A stretch of DNA of 64,000 bases from CAVROP01 sp050012175 (GTDB taxonomy: Bacteria; Acidobacteriota; Terriglobia; UBA7540), in the NCBI GenBank assembly GCA_050012175.1, contig JBEKHR010000003.1, positions 62,001-126,000 of the forward strand, in the 5' to 3' direction. The notes under the pieces are model-generated. The model worked only from the letters and a program-made list of their open reading frames with translations, was not told where the DNA came from and made no database searches. The first letter of the stretch is position 1. Every line of letters begins with the position of its first letter. The position numbers were made by a program, and so were the translations under genes. Of the stretch, positions 29,830-39,300 are shown one piece after another.

Positions 29830-31014
29830 TCAGGTGGCCCACAAAATGGCTGCATAGAGGTTTGTCGTTTCGATCGATTGGTGCCGGAGCAGCTCGGCAA
29901 TCTCCGGAAGAGAAGAGCCCTCGTTGACCATACGTGTGGCAAGACTGTGACGGAACAGATGTGAACCTTTACGCTGGGAGTTGATGCCAGCCCGTATGAT
30001 GGCCCGCCGCACCAATGTGGCAATGGCACCAGAGTTGGCAAAGCCGACCTTAGGCGCTGCATGACGGAGGAACAATCGGCGGCAGGGCGAGCGGGGACGC
30101 CCGCGCTGAAGATAGCGGACAATCGCTTCTCCGACGTCGGCCGGCAAGGGCATCTGTGCCCCGTACCCACCTTTGCCGCGGAAGGTGATGCAGCCGGTCT
30201 CCCAGTCGATGTTATCGAGGGTCAGCCGTACGATCTCATCGGCACGGAAGCCCAGCCGGGAGAGCAGCAACAGGATGGCGTAATTCCGCATGCCGGTGGC
30301 ACTGTTCTGATCGCACTGGGCCAGCACTTGGCGAACTTGGTCTGAAGAAAGGAACTTCGGGATAGTTGATCCTGGCCACATGGCCACACGAGGCACGCAG
30401 GCTGCCAGAGCACTCGTGATATCCCCGCGCTGGCACAAGTAGCGGAGAAAGACGCGGAGAGCTGTGACCAATAGCCTGGCACGGCCTGGGCTGTGACGAT
30501 AGGCGTAACGGCGCACGAATCCAATGACATCGTGGGCAGTCAGCCGCGCGCAGTCGATTGTCCCGCCAGGGAAGCAATCCGAAAGGAACTGACGGAGAAT
30601 TGGCTGCAACGTGAGGTACGACACGAGGGCGGCTCCACGCTCCTCCAGGAAATGGCGGCGGAAATCCTGAAGAAGAACTTGGGAAGCGTTGAGGGGTGGA
30701 GAAACCTTTGTACATGCCTCTGGTCTCACCAGTCGTAGGACGCGCTGTAGTGTGGACCGCTCAGCGTGGGGTTTAACCCTTCGCCGTCGATCTTCGATGA
30801 AGGAGTCGATTCCCGTGGGCTGGACGTCGTTGAGGATCAACCCCTGCTTGTCGAGCCAGAGACTGAAATCTGCAATTTGGACCAAATGTGACCGGGCGGC
30901 CGCCCGGCAGAAGCCTTGCGCGGAGAGCCAATCGGCGTACCGATCCAGGTAATCACCCAAAGGCCCGCGGCGCAGCCTCAGCAAAGTTTCAGGTTTGGAA
31001 AAGAATCGATGCAT
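29830..31014 (-). CDS. Tyrosine recombinase / site-specific integrase
   Basis: This 394-residue protein has an N-terminal SAM-like DNA-binding region (about 100-220) and a catalytic domain showing the tyrosine-recombinase residues. They are Arg in 'SRLGFRADEIVRL', Lys in 'FRGKGGYGAQMPLP', the HxxR box in 'SHLFRHSLATRM', His in 'LLRHQSIETT', and the nucleophile Tyr in 'TTNLY'. It breaks and rejoins DNA through a phosphotyrosine link. The C-terminus is about 10-20 residues shorter than common relatives. It stands alone, without the partner recombinases of RIT-type trios, and a large palindrome lies about 130 bases upstream of its start. It marks the boundary of a region of broken genes. Confidence 0.88.
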   Translation of the reverse strand: MHRFFSKPETLLRLRRGPLGDYLDRYADWLSAQGFCRAAARSHLVQIADFSLWLDKQGLILNDVQPTGIDSFIEDRRRRVKPHAERSTLQRVLRLVRPEACTKVSPPLNASQVLLQDFRRHFLEERGAALVSYLTLQPILRQFLSDCFPGGTIDCARLTAHDVIGFVRRYAYRHSPGRARLLVTALRVFLRYLCQRGDITSALAACVPRVAMWPGSTIPKFLSSDQVRQVLAQCDQNSATGMRNYAILLLLSRLGFRADEIVRLTLDNIDWETGCITFRGKGGYGAQMPLPADVGEAIVRYLQRGRPRSPCRRLFLRHAAPKVGFANSGAIATLVRRAIIRAGINSQRKGSHLFRHSLATRMVNEGSSLPEIAELLRHQSIETTNLYAAILWAT

Positions 31015-31140
31015 GGGTCACCTCCTGGCTTAATGGGATACCAGAAAGTGACCCCAAACTATGCCGAGTCGTCGAACACAGACTCTGCAAACCACAAGGA
31101 GGGCAGAGGGCAGCTCGGCATATTTTTCCACGCGGCATAG

Positions 31141-31172
31141 CGGCGACTATGCCGATCTCGGCATAGTCGCCG
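31141..31172. repeat. 32-bp near-perfect palindrome upstream of recombinase
   Basis: Two 15-base arms (CGGCGACTATGCCGA and its complement) flank a 2-base centre. Related pieces with the core CTATGCCGA or TCGGCATA recur at about 31060, 31113 and 31133. The cluster could be a recombination site, a recombinase binding site or an element end. Confidence 0.75.
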
Positions 31173-31669
31173 CACATGCGCCCGGCTCTGCCATCTGGCG
31201 GGCGGCGAACTGGATCAAATCCAATTCTTGCTCGGGCACGTTTTGATTCAGACCACTGAAAGATACCTGGGTTGCAAACAGAGGCTCCAAAGCGCCGTCA
31301 ACGACAAGATGGGAATTGAACCCGAGGGGGTCAGCTGATCTCACGATGGGCTGCTGGCAAAAAGGGGCGGAATAGGCCGCCCCTTGGCGACTAGGGAGGA
31401 TCTATTTCTTTGGAACCCGTTTCGTAACAGCACGGGTTAAGTTTCCAGGTTGCTGAAATTACGGCAAATTGGATTGGCCTTCGGCCGGTGTTATGTCGTT
31501 TTTGCCCCGTCAACAGTCGCCGGATACCAAGCTACTTATAAACCGGACCGTAGGCCAGCCATCTCGAGTAGGAGCGCCTGGACCGTGGCACGGAGATTTG
31601 AGATCCGAGTACACCGGTCAGCGCGTCAAGATTTGGCCTCGCAGCAAAAGCCCGCTGGGGTTCGTTGGC
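31173..31669. other. About 500 bases without a supported gene
   Basis: A 65-codon minus-strand frame (31147-31344) has no recognised family. No terminator or promoter is evident. Confidence 0.4.
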
Positions 31670-32974
31670 TCAGAACCTGAGCAGCTCGGTTCTGCCCTGC
31701 GCGCGGACTCCCGCGGACATCGCGGCCAGGAAGCGCGAACGGAAGGCGTCACTCATCAGCGCCCTCTTGACCACGGGCAGGCTCAGGAAGGCGCCGATGA
31801 TCGCCCGCACCGCACCCTGCGTCCGGCTCGAGGGGTTGTCGAAGAGCTGGTTTTGCAGCGTGCCGCGTTCCAAACACTGGAGAATGACGCGCTGGAACGT
31901 CGTCTCCGGGTGGAGCACCCGCTGCGGTCTGTTTACGAGCCGCATCGCACGGAAGTCGCACTTGAGCGCACACACGCCGCAACCCAGGCATACATCAAGG
32001 TCAATGCGCGGCTTCTTCGCCTTCGGCTTTACGCCGTCACCATCAGCGACCATCTCGATCGCCTCGATCGGACACGCCTTGGCGCATTTTCCGCACCCTT
32101 TACAGGTGGCCGGGTCCGAGTCGGCGATGAACGATGAGGTGGTGACGAAGTTCGTGCAGCCAAAACGGCTGATGGCCCGAAGGGCATTGCAGCAGCAACC
32201 GCAGCATTGGCAGACGAACATTACACCCTGTTGCACGTTGTCCGCGCAGAACACAAGCCCAAGTTCCCGTGAGCGGGCAAAGTTGTCGCGCATTTCGGAC
32301 TTCGAGACCTCGCGCGCAAGTTTGTGGCGGATCATATAATCGGCGGCGATCCCGAAGGTCGAGCACACCTCGAGGGGAGTGCGGCAGCCTCGCGCTCCGG
32401 CGTGCTGTTTCTCGTGCCGGCACGAGCAGATCCCGAGGGCGAACCGCTGCGAGCGGTCGACAATCGCGGAGGCTTTTTCGTAGTCGAGGATCTCCACGTG
32501 CTCGCCGAGCGCTTCCTGGTGCGGCAGAACCCGTTCAACGAACACCCGCTTGCCGCCTTGGGTGTTGGCGGTAAAGGCGGCGCCGTCCTCAAGGTACTGG
32601 TTGAACAATGTCCCCAGCAAGCGTGAGTCCACCCCCTCGCCGGTTCGCATCATCGTGAACTCAAAAAGGCCGATGAACAGCGGGCTCGGCATATACCAGT
32701 AGCCGTCACCGAGCCAGAAGTCGGTGACTAGCCCCTTGTCGCCCATACCGTCGAGGAGCGTCCGTAGTTTCGCCTCCTCCATGCCCGTCACCTTGGCCAC
32801 GTGAGCGAACGGCGACAACGAGTACGGCATCCGCACGAAGACCTCGGCCTCTTCTTCGGAGAACAGCTCCTTGACGATCCGGTGCAGCGTGTCGTTCCAG
32901 GGTGCCCTGGCGGTCAGGCCGTCCACCTTGCGCCCGACCTGACGGTAGAGGTCCTTCCCTACAAGATGTCCCAT
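31670..32974 (-). CDS. 4Fe-4S dicluster ferredoxin-like protein
   Basis: The 434-residue protein is read from the ATG at 32974 (MGHLVGKDLYRQ), which has AGGAG 10 bases upstream. The N-terminal 150 residues are helical and winged-helix-like. Two classical [4Fe-4S] motifs follow near residues 290-335, 'CKGCGKCAKACP' and 'CLGCGVCALKC'. Before them are two further cysteine clusters, 'CSCRHEKQHAGARGC' and 'CQCCGCCCNALR', which could bind more clusters or a metal. It probably shuttles electrons in the cytoplasm. No oxidoreductase partner is adjacent. The region immediately upstream is a truncated acyl-CoA ligase gene. Confidence 0.85.
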   Translation of the reverse strand: MGHLVGKDLYRQVGRKVDGLTARAPWNDTLHRIVKELFSEEEAEVFVRMPYSLSPFAHVAKVTGMEEAKLRTLLDGMGDKGLVTDFWLGDGYWYMPSPLFIGLFEFTMMRTGEGVDSRLLGTLFNQYLEDGAAFTANTQGGKRVFVERVLPHQEALGEHVEILDYEKASAIVDRSQRFALGICSCRHEKQHAGARGCRTPLEVCSTFGIAADYMIRHKLAREVSKSEMRDNFARSRELGLVFCADNVQQGVMFVCQCCGCCCNALRAISRFGCTNFVTTSSFIADSDPATCKGCGKCAKACPIEAIEMVADGDGVKPKAKKPRIDLDVCLGCGVCALKCDFRAMRLVNRPQRVLHPETTFQRVILQCLERGTLQNQLFDNPSSRTQGAVRAIIGAFLSLPVVKRALMSDAFRSRFLAAMSAGVRAQGRTELLRF

Positions 32975-32987
32975 GGATGCAATTCTC

Positions 32988-33204
32988 CTCTTTTCAGAAT
33001 GAGGCCTTGTACCCACGCGGCGAAATCGCGGCTCAACCGGTCGACCTGCGCGTAGGTAAGTGTCTTACCCAGGTTTCGGTACGCCCAATGCTGTGGGAAC
33101 CGCCGGAAGGCAGTCTCCAGTAGGTGGTTGATCGAGCAAAATTCGTCTAGGTCGATCTCTGACGGCATACGGGCGAGATAGTTTTTCAGCCAGATCTTGT
33201 CCAC
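32988..33204 (-). pseudogene. 5' fragment of a long-chain acyl-CoA ligase (FadD-like) gene
   Basis: From a GTG at 33204 the frame gives VDKIWLKNYLARMPSEIDLD followed by 'NHLLETAFRRFPQHWAYRNLGKTLTYAQVDRLSRDFAAWVQ'. This is the typical first 70 residues of FadD ligases. It ends after 'LKRGELHPWDIL' inside the Fe-S gene start, where a full enzyme would continue for about 480 more residues. The AMP-binding core is absent, so it is a truncated remnant. Confidence 0.75.
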
Positions 33205-33672
33205 TCATGGTCTCCTAGCAGAATCGTTCCGGTTGCTCAGTGGCGTGCCTACGGCGTCGCCTTCTGAGGACCCTTGGCCGATCGTTGCGCTCGGGCTATT
33301 GAGTGTCCCGACCTCCGATTTCCCTGGCAGAGTTTGTTCCGGACACGAACCTACACCTAGGACATAGTAACGTCAAGGGTTCCGAATACGTAATCGCGAG
33401 GCCGAAGCCGTGGCGATTACCCGCGATCAACGCCGCAGTGTTTACCGATGGTACAACCGACGATTCCTGGTGGGAAATCCCCTCGCCCCAGCGATTTTCA
33501 GGTAATCAATATCACTTGGAGCGGTTTGGGCCTGAAAAGTCGGCATGTCGGAAACTGTCGCGCGGAATCCAGTCTATCGATAATCTGGCTCGCGACTGGC
33601 ACACACTGATTGCCGGTATTTTCTGGGCCTACCGGTCATATCCGCTGATCGCGGATCAGCAGTCTCTCCGCC
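33205..33672. other. Intergenic stretch without recognised genes
   Basis: A 126-codon forward frame (33303-33683) has no family signature, signal peptide or ribosome site. I treat it as non-coding debris in a zone of gene fragments. Confidence 0.4.
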
Positions 33673-33888
33673 TCATTCAGTAGAAGCTACTTGCTGATTG
33701 CCCATCACTACACAGCCGCCACCGACTGAAAGGATGCTATCTGCCAGTTCCCAAACGAGTGGCGTGTGGCAGATGAAGATCGCTTGATGAAACCCGCCCA
33801 GGTCCATGGCCCGGCGCAGCATGTGCACATACTCCTTGGAGTTGGCAGCATCCAGGGCTCCCACGGCTTCGTCCCGGAACAGCGTTGC
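33673..33888 (-). pseudogene. 3' fragment of an SbcC/SMC-like ATPase gene
   Basis: The minus-strand frame from 33888 begins 'TLFRDEAVGALDAANSKEYV', which reads as the Walker B and D-loop region (hhxDEaxgaLD) of SbcC/Rad50-type ATPases. It continues 'AIFICHTPLVWELADSILSV', the H-loop region. An in-frame stop and unrelated sequence lie just upstream, and the Walker A half is missing. Only the C-terminal 70 residues survive. Confidence 0.6.
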
Positions 33889-33938
33889 TTATGGGAGCAA
33901 CTGCAGAAGGCCATCGAGGGGTTGCTGGGGCGGTACCG

Positions 33939-34208
33939 GATCCGAGCAAAGGCGTGGATTATGTTGGCAAGCCGGAGAGGTGGAGGCTGGAGACGTGGGA
34001 GAAGTTCACCGCAGAGGATTACCACAAACCCTCCGACAAATTGAAGCCTTACTGGGACCTGCGCGGCGCCGTCGAGGATCTGCAGCTTCTCGGAGCGGTC
34101 GGCTACCGCGTCGCAAATGCAAAAGTTTACCTAACCTGGAAGGCGAATTCGGAATTCAAGACGACAAGGGAAACGATGCCCAATCTAGCCAAGCGAGGGA
34201 CGAACTGA
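33939..34208 (+). pseudogene. 3' fragment of an M28-family metallopeptidase gene
   Basis: The forward frame encodes 'SKGVDYVGKPERWRLETWEK' and 'FTAEDYHKPSDKLKPYWDLR' followed by 'GAVEDLQLLGAVGYRVANA'. This is the C-terminal part of secreted M28 peptidases common in Acidobacteriota, with the DYHxPSD block holding the last zinc-binding histidine. The N-terminal two thirds is missing and the preceding sequence belongs to the opposite-strand fragment. Confidence 0.65.
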
Positions 34209-34217
34209 ATCTGTCCC

Positions 34218-34916
34218 TCATCGGGAGAACATGGCCCGAATATTGGCCTCAATGGCCGTCTCGATCACCTTGAGCTCCTTGGCGCCGATCTGCTTCCATT
34301 TCAGCGCGTGCAGCACGGCGGGGCGGTCGCGGCGGAAGCAAATACAGGACCCGATAATGGACAGGGCCCGCACTTGAGTGGCAGACGAGGCTGCGGATTC
34401 TCCGGCAAGCCCGGCGATGGCTTCGGCCAATGTGACCCGCAACGGCGCAAGACCGCGCTCTATGACGGAAAATTCTCGGGCCGGCCCAGAGGCCGCCTGA
34501 CTGAGAAATTTTCCGTAGCAGTCGGGTAGGAAGTTGCCCAAGATAAGCCGGACAAAGTCGCACAACAAAGTGCAGAGTATCCCGACCAACTCGCGGTGCG
34601 TGACTCCGGGGCGAGCCATTGACGTCCGTGCCTGCTGGACCAGGGGTTTCTGATGAGCAGCCCAGCGGGCTGCCACGTGCAGTGCCACAGCATGGTAAAG
34701 TCCCTGCTTGTTCCCGAAATAGTACGCAATCGAGACAATGTTCGTCTTGGCCGCCTTGGCGATATCCCGGGTGCGGGCGCCATCGAAGCCGCGCGCCGCA
34801 AAGACCCGAATAGCCACCTCGAGGAGGCGTTGCCGCGTGACCTCGCCGCGGTCGCTGGTAGGCCGGGTTTTGGTGGATAACAATCGGTTCGGTTTCACGG
34901 GGATCCCCCACCGCAC
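34218..34916 (-). CDS. TetR-family regulator (CerR/YbiH subfamily), likely repressor of the efflux operon
   Basis: The 232-residue protein has a TetR helix-turn-helix ('TRQRLLEVAIRVFAARGFDGARTRDIAKAAKTNIVSIAYYFGNKQGLYHAV', residues about 28-78) and a longer C-terminal ligand domain of the DUF1956/CerR type. It is divergent from the RND efflux genes, with a 22-bp palindrome in the gap, the classic layout for a repressor that releases DNA on binding a pump substrate. The start may lie a few codons downstream. The inducer is unknown. Confidence 0.88.
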   Translation of the reverse strand: MRWGIPVKPNRLLSTKTRPTSDRGEVTRQRLLEVAIRVFAARGFDGARTRDIAKAAKTNIVSIAYYFGNKQGLYHAVALHVAARWAAHQKPLVQQARTSMARPGVTHRELVGILCTLLCDFVRLILGNFLPDCYGKFLSQAASGPAREFSVIERGLAPLRVTLAEAIAGLAGESAASSATQVRALSIIGSCICFRRDRPAVLHALKWKQIGAKELKVIETAIEANIRAMFSR

Positions 34917-34945
34917 GCTGCCGATTATAGAATGGGTGTTGAATT

Positions 34946-34967
34946 ATATCAATCAAATGATTTATAT
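34946..34967. promoter_or_regulatory. Candidate TetR-family operator
   Basis: Arms ATATCAATCA and TGATTTATAT surround a 2-base AA centre, complementary except at one position. It sits in the only AT-rich patch between the divergent TetR and efflux genes, 30 bases before the TetR start. This argues that the efflux gene begins downstream of it, at 35058 or 35103. Confidence 0.55.
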
Positions 34968-35057
34968 ATAGAGGCTCGGCTGAGACCGGCAGAGGTGGCA
35001 GTGAGACCATTGGATACCGGTGAGCAAGTGCAGGCGGGCACTGGAAGGGCAGTCAGA

Positions 35058-36365
35058 ATGTCTGAAGTCCCAGGTATTGTTAAGAATAGGGTGCTGAATT
35101 TGATGAGCATAGACTTTGTTTCTTGGCGCCAGCCAGAAGAATCCAGTCCTCATGTGTTGCCACCGGCCGCCTGTCCGGCAATATCCAAGGCCTTCGCTGG
35201 GGCGTCCGCCGGGCTGCGCGTTAGCCTGATCCTGGCCGCGCTCGCGGTCGAGGTGTTGACGGGCCCGAGTTGCGGCGGTCCGAAGCCGCAGCTTGCCGCC
35301 GCAAGTCCGCGCACACCGGTGGGGGTGGTGAAGGCAATCCAAATGGACGTGCCCGTCCACGCCGAATGGGTTGCAACCCTGGAGGGCTACGTAAACGCCC
35401 AGATTCAGCCCCAGGTGAGCGGGTATCTCATCAGCCAGAACTACAAGGAAGGCTCCTACGTCCACAAGGGTGATGTGCTGTTTGAAATCGACCCGCGGCC
35501 GTTCCAGGCGGTGCTCGACCAGGCGAAAGGGCAACTGGCCCAAGCACGGGCACAACTCTACTTGGCTGACGTCAATGTGAAGCGCGACACGCCCCTGGTC
35601 AAGGAACGGGCCATCGCGCAGAGCCAGCTTGACGCCGAAACGGCTGCGCAAATGCTGGCTCGGGCCTCTATTCAGGCTGCTGAGGCTGCGGTCGAGCAGG
35701 CGCAACTGAACCTCGGATTCACCAGCGTCCGTTCCCTTGTGGACGGGATCGCGGGAATCGCCACGACGCAGATGGGTAATCTGGTTGGACCGGCGACGGT
35801 CCTCACGACGGTTTCCCAGCTCGATCCCATCAAAGTCTATTTCCCCATCAGCGAGCAGGAGTACCTTCAATTCGCCTCCAACCTACCGAAAAAAAACTCA
35901 GCTGGCGATTTACTGCATACTTCGGATTCCCGGGTGCTGGACCTGATCCTCTCGAACGGTTCGACTTATTCACACAAGGGGCAGGTTATCTTCACTGACC
36001 GGCAGGTGGATCCTCAGACCGGAACGATCCGGGTGGTCGGAGCTTTTCCCAATCCTGGGAACATCCTCCGCCCCGGGCAGTTTGGGCGCGTTCGCGCGCT
36101 GGTTGGCGTACGCCAAGGAGCGGTTCTCGTTCCGCAGCGCTGCGTGACGGAACTACAGGGAACTTACGAAGTGGCCGTCGTCACCGCGCAGAACAGCATT
36201 TCCATCCGGAAGGTGAAGGTCGGGGATCGCGTCGGTCCGTTGTGGGTCATCGACGACGGCTTGGCTGCGGGCGAAGAAGTGGTTACGGACGGCACCTCGA
36301 AAGTGCGCGATGGCATGTTGGTAACGCCTACGCTCGAGACTCCGGGGCCGGAAGGAAGCCAATGA
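35058..36365 (+). CDS. RND efflux membrane fusion protein (AcrA/MexE type)
   Basis: I start the protein at the ATG at 35058 (MSEVPGIV), with GGAAGGG about 9 bases upstream; the ATG at 35103 is possible, and the longer frame from 34932 would run through the operator. A hydrophobic export segment lies at about 55-80, with a cysteine (GPSCGG) that might be lipidated. The lipoyl/barrel-sandwich region follows ('IQPQVSGYLISQNYKEGSYVHKGDVLFEIDPRPFQAVLDQA'), then an alpha-hairpin, beta-barrel and membrane-proximal domain. It links the inner-membrane pump to the outer-membrane channel. Its TGA stop overlaps the pump's ATG (ATGA). Confidence 0.9.
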   Translation: MSEVPGIVKNRVLNLMSIDFVSWRQPEESSPHVLPPAACPAISKAFAGASAGLRVSLILAALAVEVLTGPSCGGPKPQLAAASPRTPVGVVKAIQMDVPVHAEWVATLEGYVNAQIQPQVSGYLISQNYKEGSYVHKGDVLFEIDPRPFQAVLDQAKGQLAQARAQLYLADVNVKRDTPLVKERAIAQSQLDAETAAQMLARASIQAAEAAVEQAQLNLGFTSVRSLVDGIAGIATTQMGNLVGPATVLTTVSQLDPIKVYFPISEQEYLQFASNLPKKNSAGDLLHTSDSRVLDLILSNGSTYSHKGQVIFTDRQVDPQTGTIRVVGAFPNPGNILRPGQFGRVRALVGVRQGAVLVPQRCVTELQGTYEVAVVTAQNSISIRKVKVGDRVGPLWVIDDGLAAGEEVVTDGTSKVRDGMLVTPTLETPGPEGSQ

Positions 36366-39300
36366 TTTCCAAGTTTTTTATCGACCGCCCCATCGTCGCG
36401 ATGGTGATTTCCATCTTGATGGTCATCGTCGGAGCGGTGGCCATGGCCACCCTTCCGATTGCCCAGTTCCCCGAGATTATTCCACCCGAAATCCAGGTGC
36501 GCGCGACGTATCCCGGGGCCGACGCAAGAACCATGGAGGAGTCCGTCGCCACTCCCATCGAGAGTCTTATGAACGGTGTGGACTACATGAATTACATGTA
36601 TTCCACCAACGACAACTGGGGCAACACCACTCTGACGGTGAATTTCGATGTCACCACCAGCCCCAATATCGATCAGATTCTGACCCAACTTCGCGAGTCG
36701 CAGGCTGCCCCGCAGTTGCCAGCCATGGTGAATACGACCGGCGTCATTGTGCAGAAGTCCCGGGCGGCCGCGATGATGGTCATCTCATTCTATTCCCCCC
36801 ACGCCACGTACGACCGGAACTTTCTGACCAATTACGCCTACATCAATTACGTGGATGAACTTTCGCGCGTGCCGGGGGTGGGGCGCGTGCAGGTGTTTGG
36901 CGGCCCTTACGCGATGCGCATTTGGGTGAAACCGGATCAATTGGCCAAGCTGGGGGTCACGGTGCCGCAGATTGTGGCGGCGGTCGAGGCGCAGAACACC
37001 GTCAACCCGGTGGGGCAAATCGGCGGCGAACCAGTGCCCAAGGGGCAGGAATTCACTTACACGGTGCGGGCCCTGGGACGCCTGGTGACGCCGGAGGATT
37101 TCGGCGAAATCGTGGTGCGCTCGAATCCGGACGGGTCAACCCTGCGGCTCAAAGATGTGGCGCGCATGGAACTGGGCGCCCAAACCTACAGCTTCGATGC
37201 GCGATTCCGGGGCGTACCCGCCGCCGCCATCGGCATCTACCAATTGCCCGGCTCGAATGCGCTCGAGGCGGCTGCGGGCGTGCGTGCCAAGCTGGAGGAA
37301 CTGGCCCCGCGGCTGCCCAAAGACGTCGAGTACGAAATCGGCGTGGACACCACGAAAGCGGTCACGGCAGGGATTCATGAAATCCTGCTTACGCTGTTTG
37401 AGGCCCTGTTGCTGGTCATTCTCGTCGTCTACATCTTCCTCCAGGGCTGGCGTCCCACCCTGATTCCCTTGCTGGCGGTGCCGGTTTCCCTGATTGGGAC
37501 GTTCGTCGTCTTCCCGCTGCTGGGGTTTTCGATTAACACGCTCTCGTTGTTCGGGCTGGTGCTGGCCATTGGCTTGGTGGTGGACGACGCTATTGTGGTG
37601 GTGGAAGCGGTTGAGCACCATATTGAAGAGGGGATGACGCCGCGTGATGCCACTCTGCTGGCGATGCAACAGGTCTCGGGGCCGGTGATCGCTATTGCGT
37701 TGGTCCTCGCTGCGGTCTTTGTCCCGACGGCGTTTATTCCGGGAATCACCGGCAGACTCTACCAGCAGTTTGCGGTTACCATCGCTATTTCGGTGATTTT
37801 CTCAGCCTTCAACGCGCTCACGTTGAGCCCCGCGCTCTGCGCGCTGATTCTGAAGCCACGCCACCACACCCGCGGTCCGCTCGGCTGGTTTTTCAACGGG
37901 TTTAACCGCGTGTTCAGGCGCTCCCGGGAGGGGTACATCAATTTCTCTCGCGTGCTCATCCACAAGTCCGCTTTCAGCCTGCTTTTCCTGGCGCTGGTCG
38001 CCGTTCTCGGCGTGGGCATGGGAAAGAAGCTGCCCACTTCCTTCCTTCCTGAAGAAGACCAGGGCTACCTGATGATCACACTGACGTTGCCTAAAGGCGC
38101 GTCATTGCAACGCACGTCAGCGGCTGTGCGGAAGGTCGAAGACATCGTCCGGAAAGTACCTGGAGTGCAAAACATTACTTCCATCATGGGGTTCAGCATC
38201 CTGAGCGGAACCCAGAGTTCCTATGACGCCATCTTTTTCGTGCGGTTCAAAGACTGGGACGAGCGCCGGTCGCCGGAACAGCAGGCCCAGGCCATACAGA
38301 TGCGCCTCAATCAGGACCTCTCGCAGGTGAGCGAAGGCATTTGCTTTGCTTTCTCGCCGCCTGCCATCCCGGGCATCGGTGCCGCGGGGGGCGTGAACTT
38401 TGTGCTGGAAGACCGGTCGGGGGCGGGCGGGGATTTCTTTGCCGACAACCTGGACCGGTTTGTGGCGGCGGCGCAGCGGCGGCCGGAACTGGCGCGCGTC
38501 ATCGCCACTTACACCGCCCACGCGCCGCAAGTCTACGTGGATGTGGACCGGGAAAAAGTGCTGCGCCAACAGGTGAACATCGCCGAAGTGTACCAGACGC
38601 TCGAGACCTTCATGGGCGGCTACCTGGTGAACTACTTCAACCGCTTCGGCCGCCAATGGCAGGTCTACTTGGAAGCGGAAGGCGACTACCGCATCAATGC
38701 CAGTAACATCGGACAGTTCTATGTGACCAATCCCCACGGGGACAGGGTGCCGCTAAGCACCTTGGCCAACCTGCGAAGCATCACCGGTCCCGAGTTCCTG
38801 ATGCGCTACGACGAATACAACGCGGCGCAGATCAACGCCACCGCCGCTCCGGGGATCAGCTCGGGACAGGCCATGAAAGTCATGGAAGAAGTGTTCGCTC
38901 AAACCATGCCGCGCGAGATGGGCTTTGACTACATGGGCATGTCGTTTCAGGAACAGGTAGCCGCAAAGGGGGTTCCGGCAATAGCGGTTTTCGGGCTTTC
39001 GCTCCTCTTCGTCTTCCTGATCCTTGCCGCCTTGTACGAAAGCTGGTCCCTGCCTTTCAGCGTCTTGCTGGGCACGCCCATTGCCGTGGCCGGAGCGTTC
39101 CTGGCGCTCATGGCGCGGCACTTTGAGAACGATGTCTACACGCAAATCGGCCTGGTGATGCTCATTGGTCTGACCGCCAAGAACGCCATCCTCATTGTGG
39201 AGTTTGCCAAGAACGAGCATGAACGCGGAAAGGGCATTGTCCAGGCCGCGCTGGACGGGGCTCAGCTCCGCCTGCGTCCCATCCTGATGACGTCTTTCGC

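Noticed and set aside
31147..31344. A 65-codon minus-strand frame near the recombinase palindrome
   Set aside because: Vaguely familiar as a recurring short hypothetical frame, but I cannot name a family and the palindrome overlaps it.
33303..33683. A 126-codon forward frame as a gene
   Set aside because: No ribosome site, no domain, and it sits in a zone of gene debris.
36242..36361. Longer start for the RND pump (40 extra residues)
   Set aside because: The extra part is the antifolded frame of the fusion-protein gene; the pump starts canonically MISKFFIDRP at the ATGA overlap.
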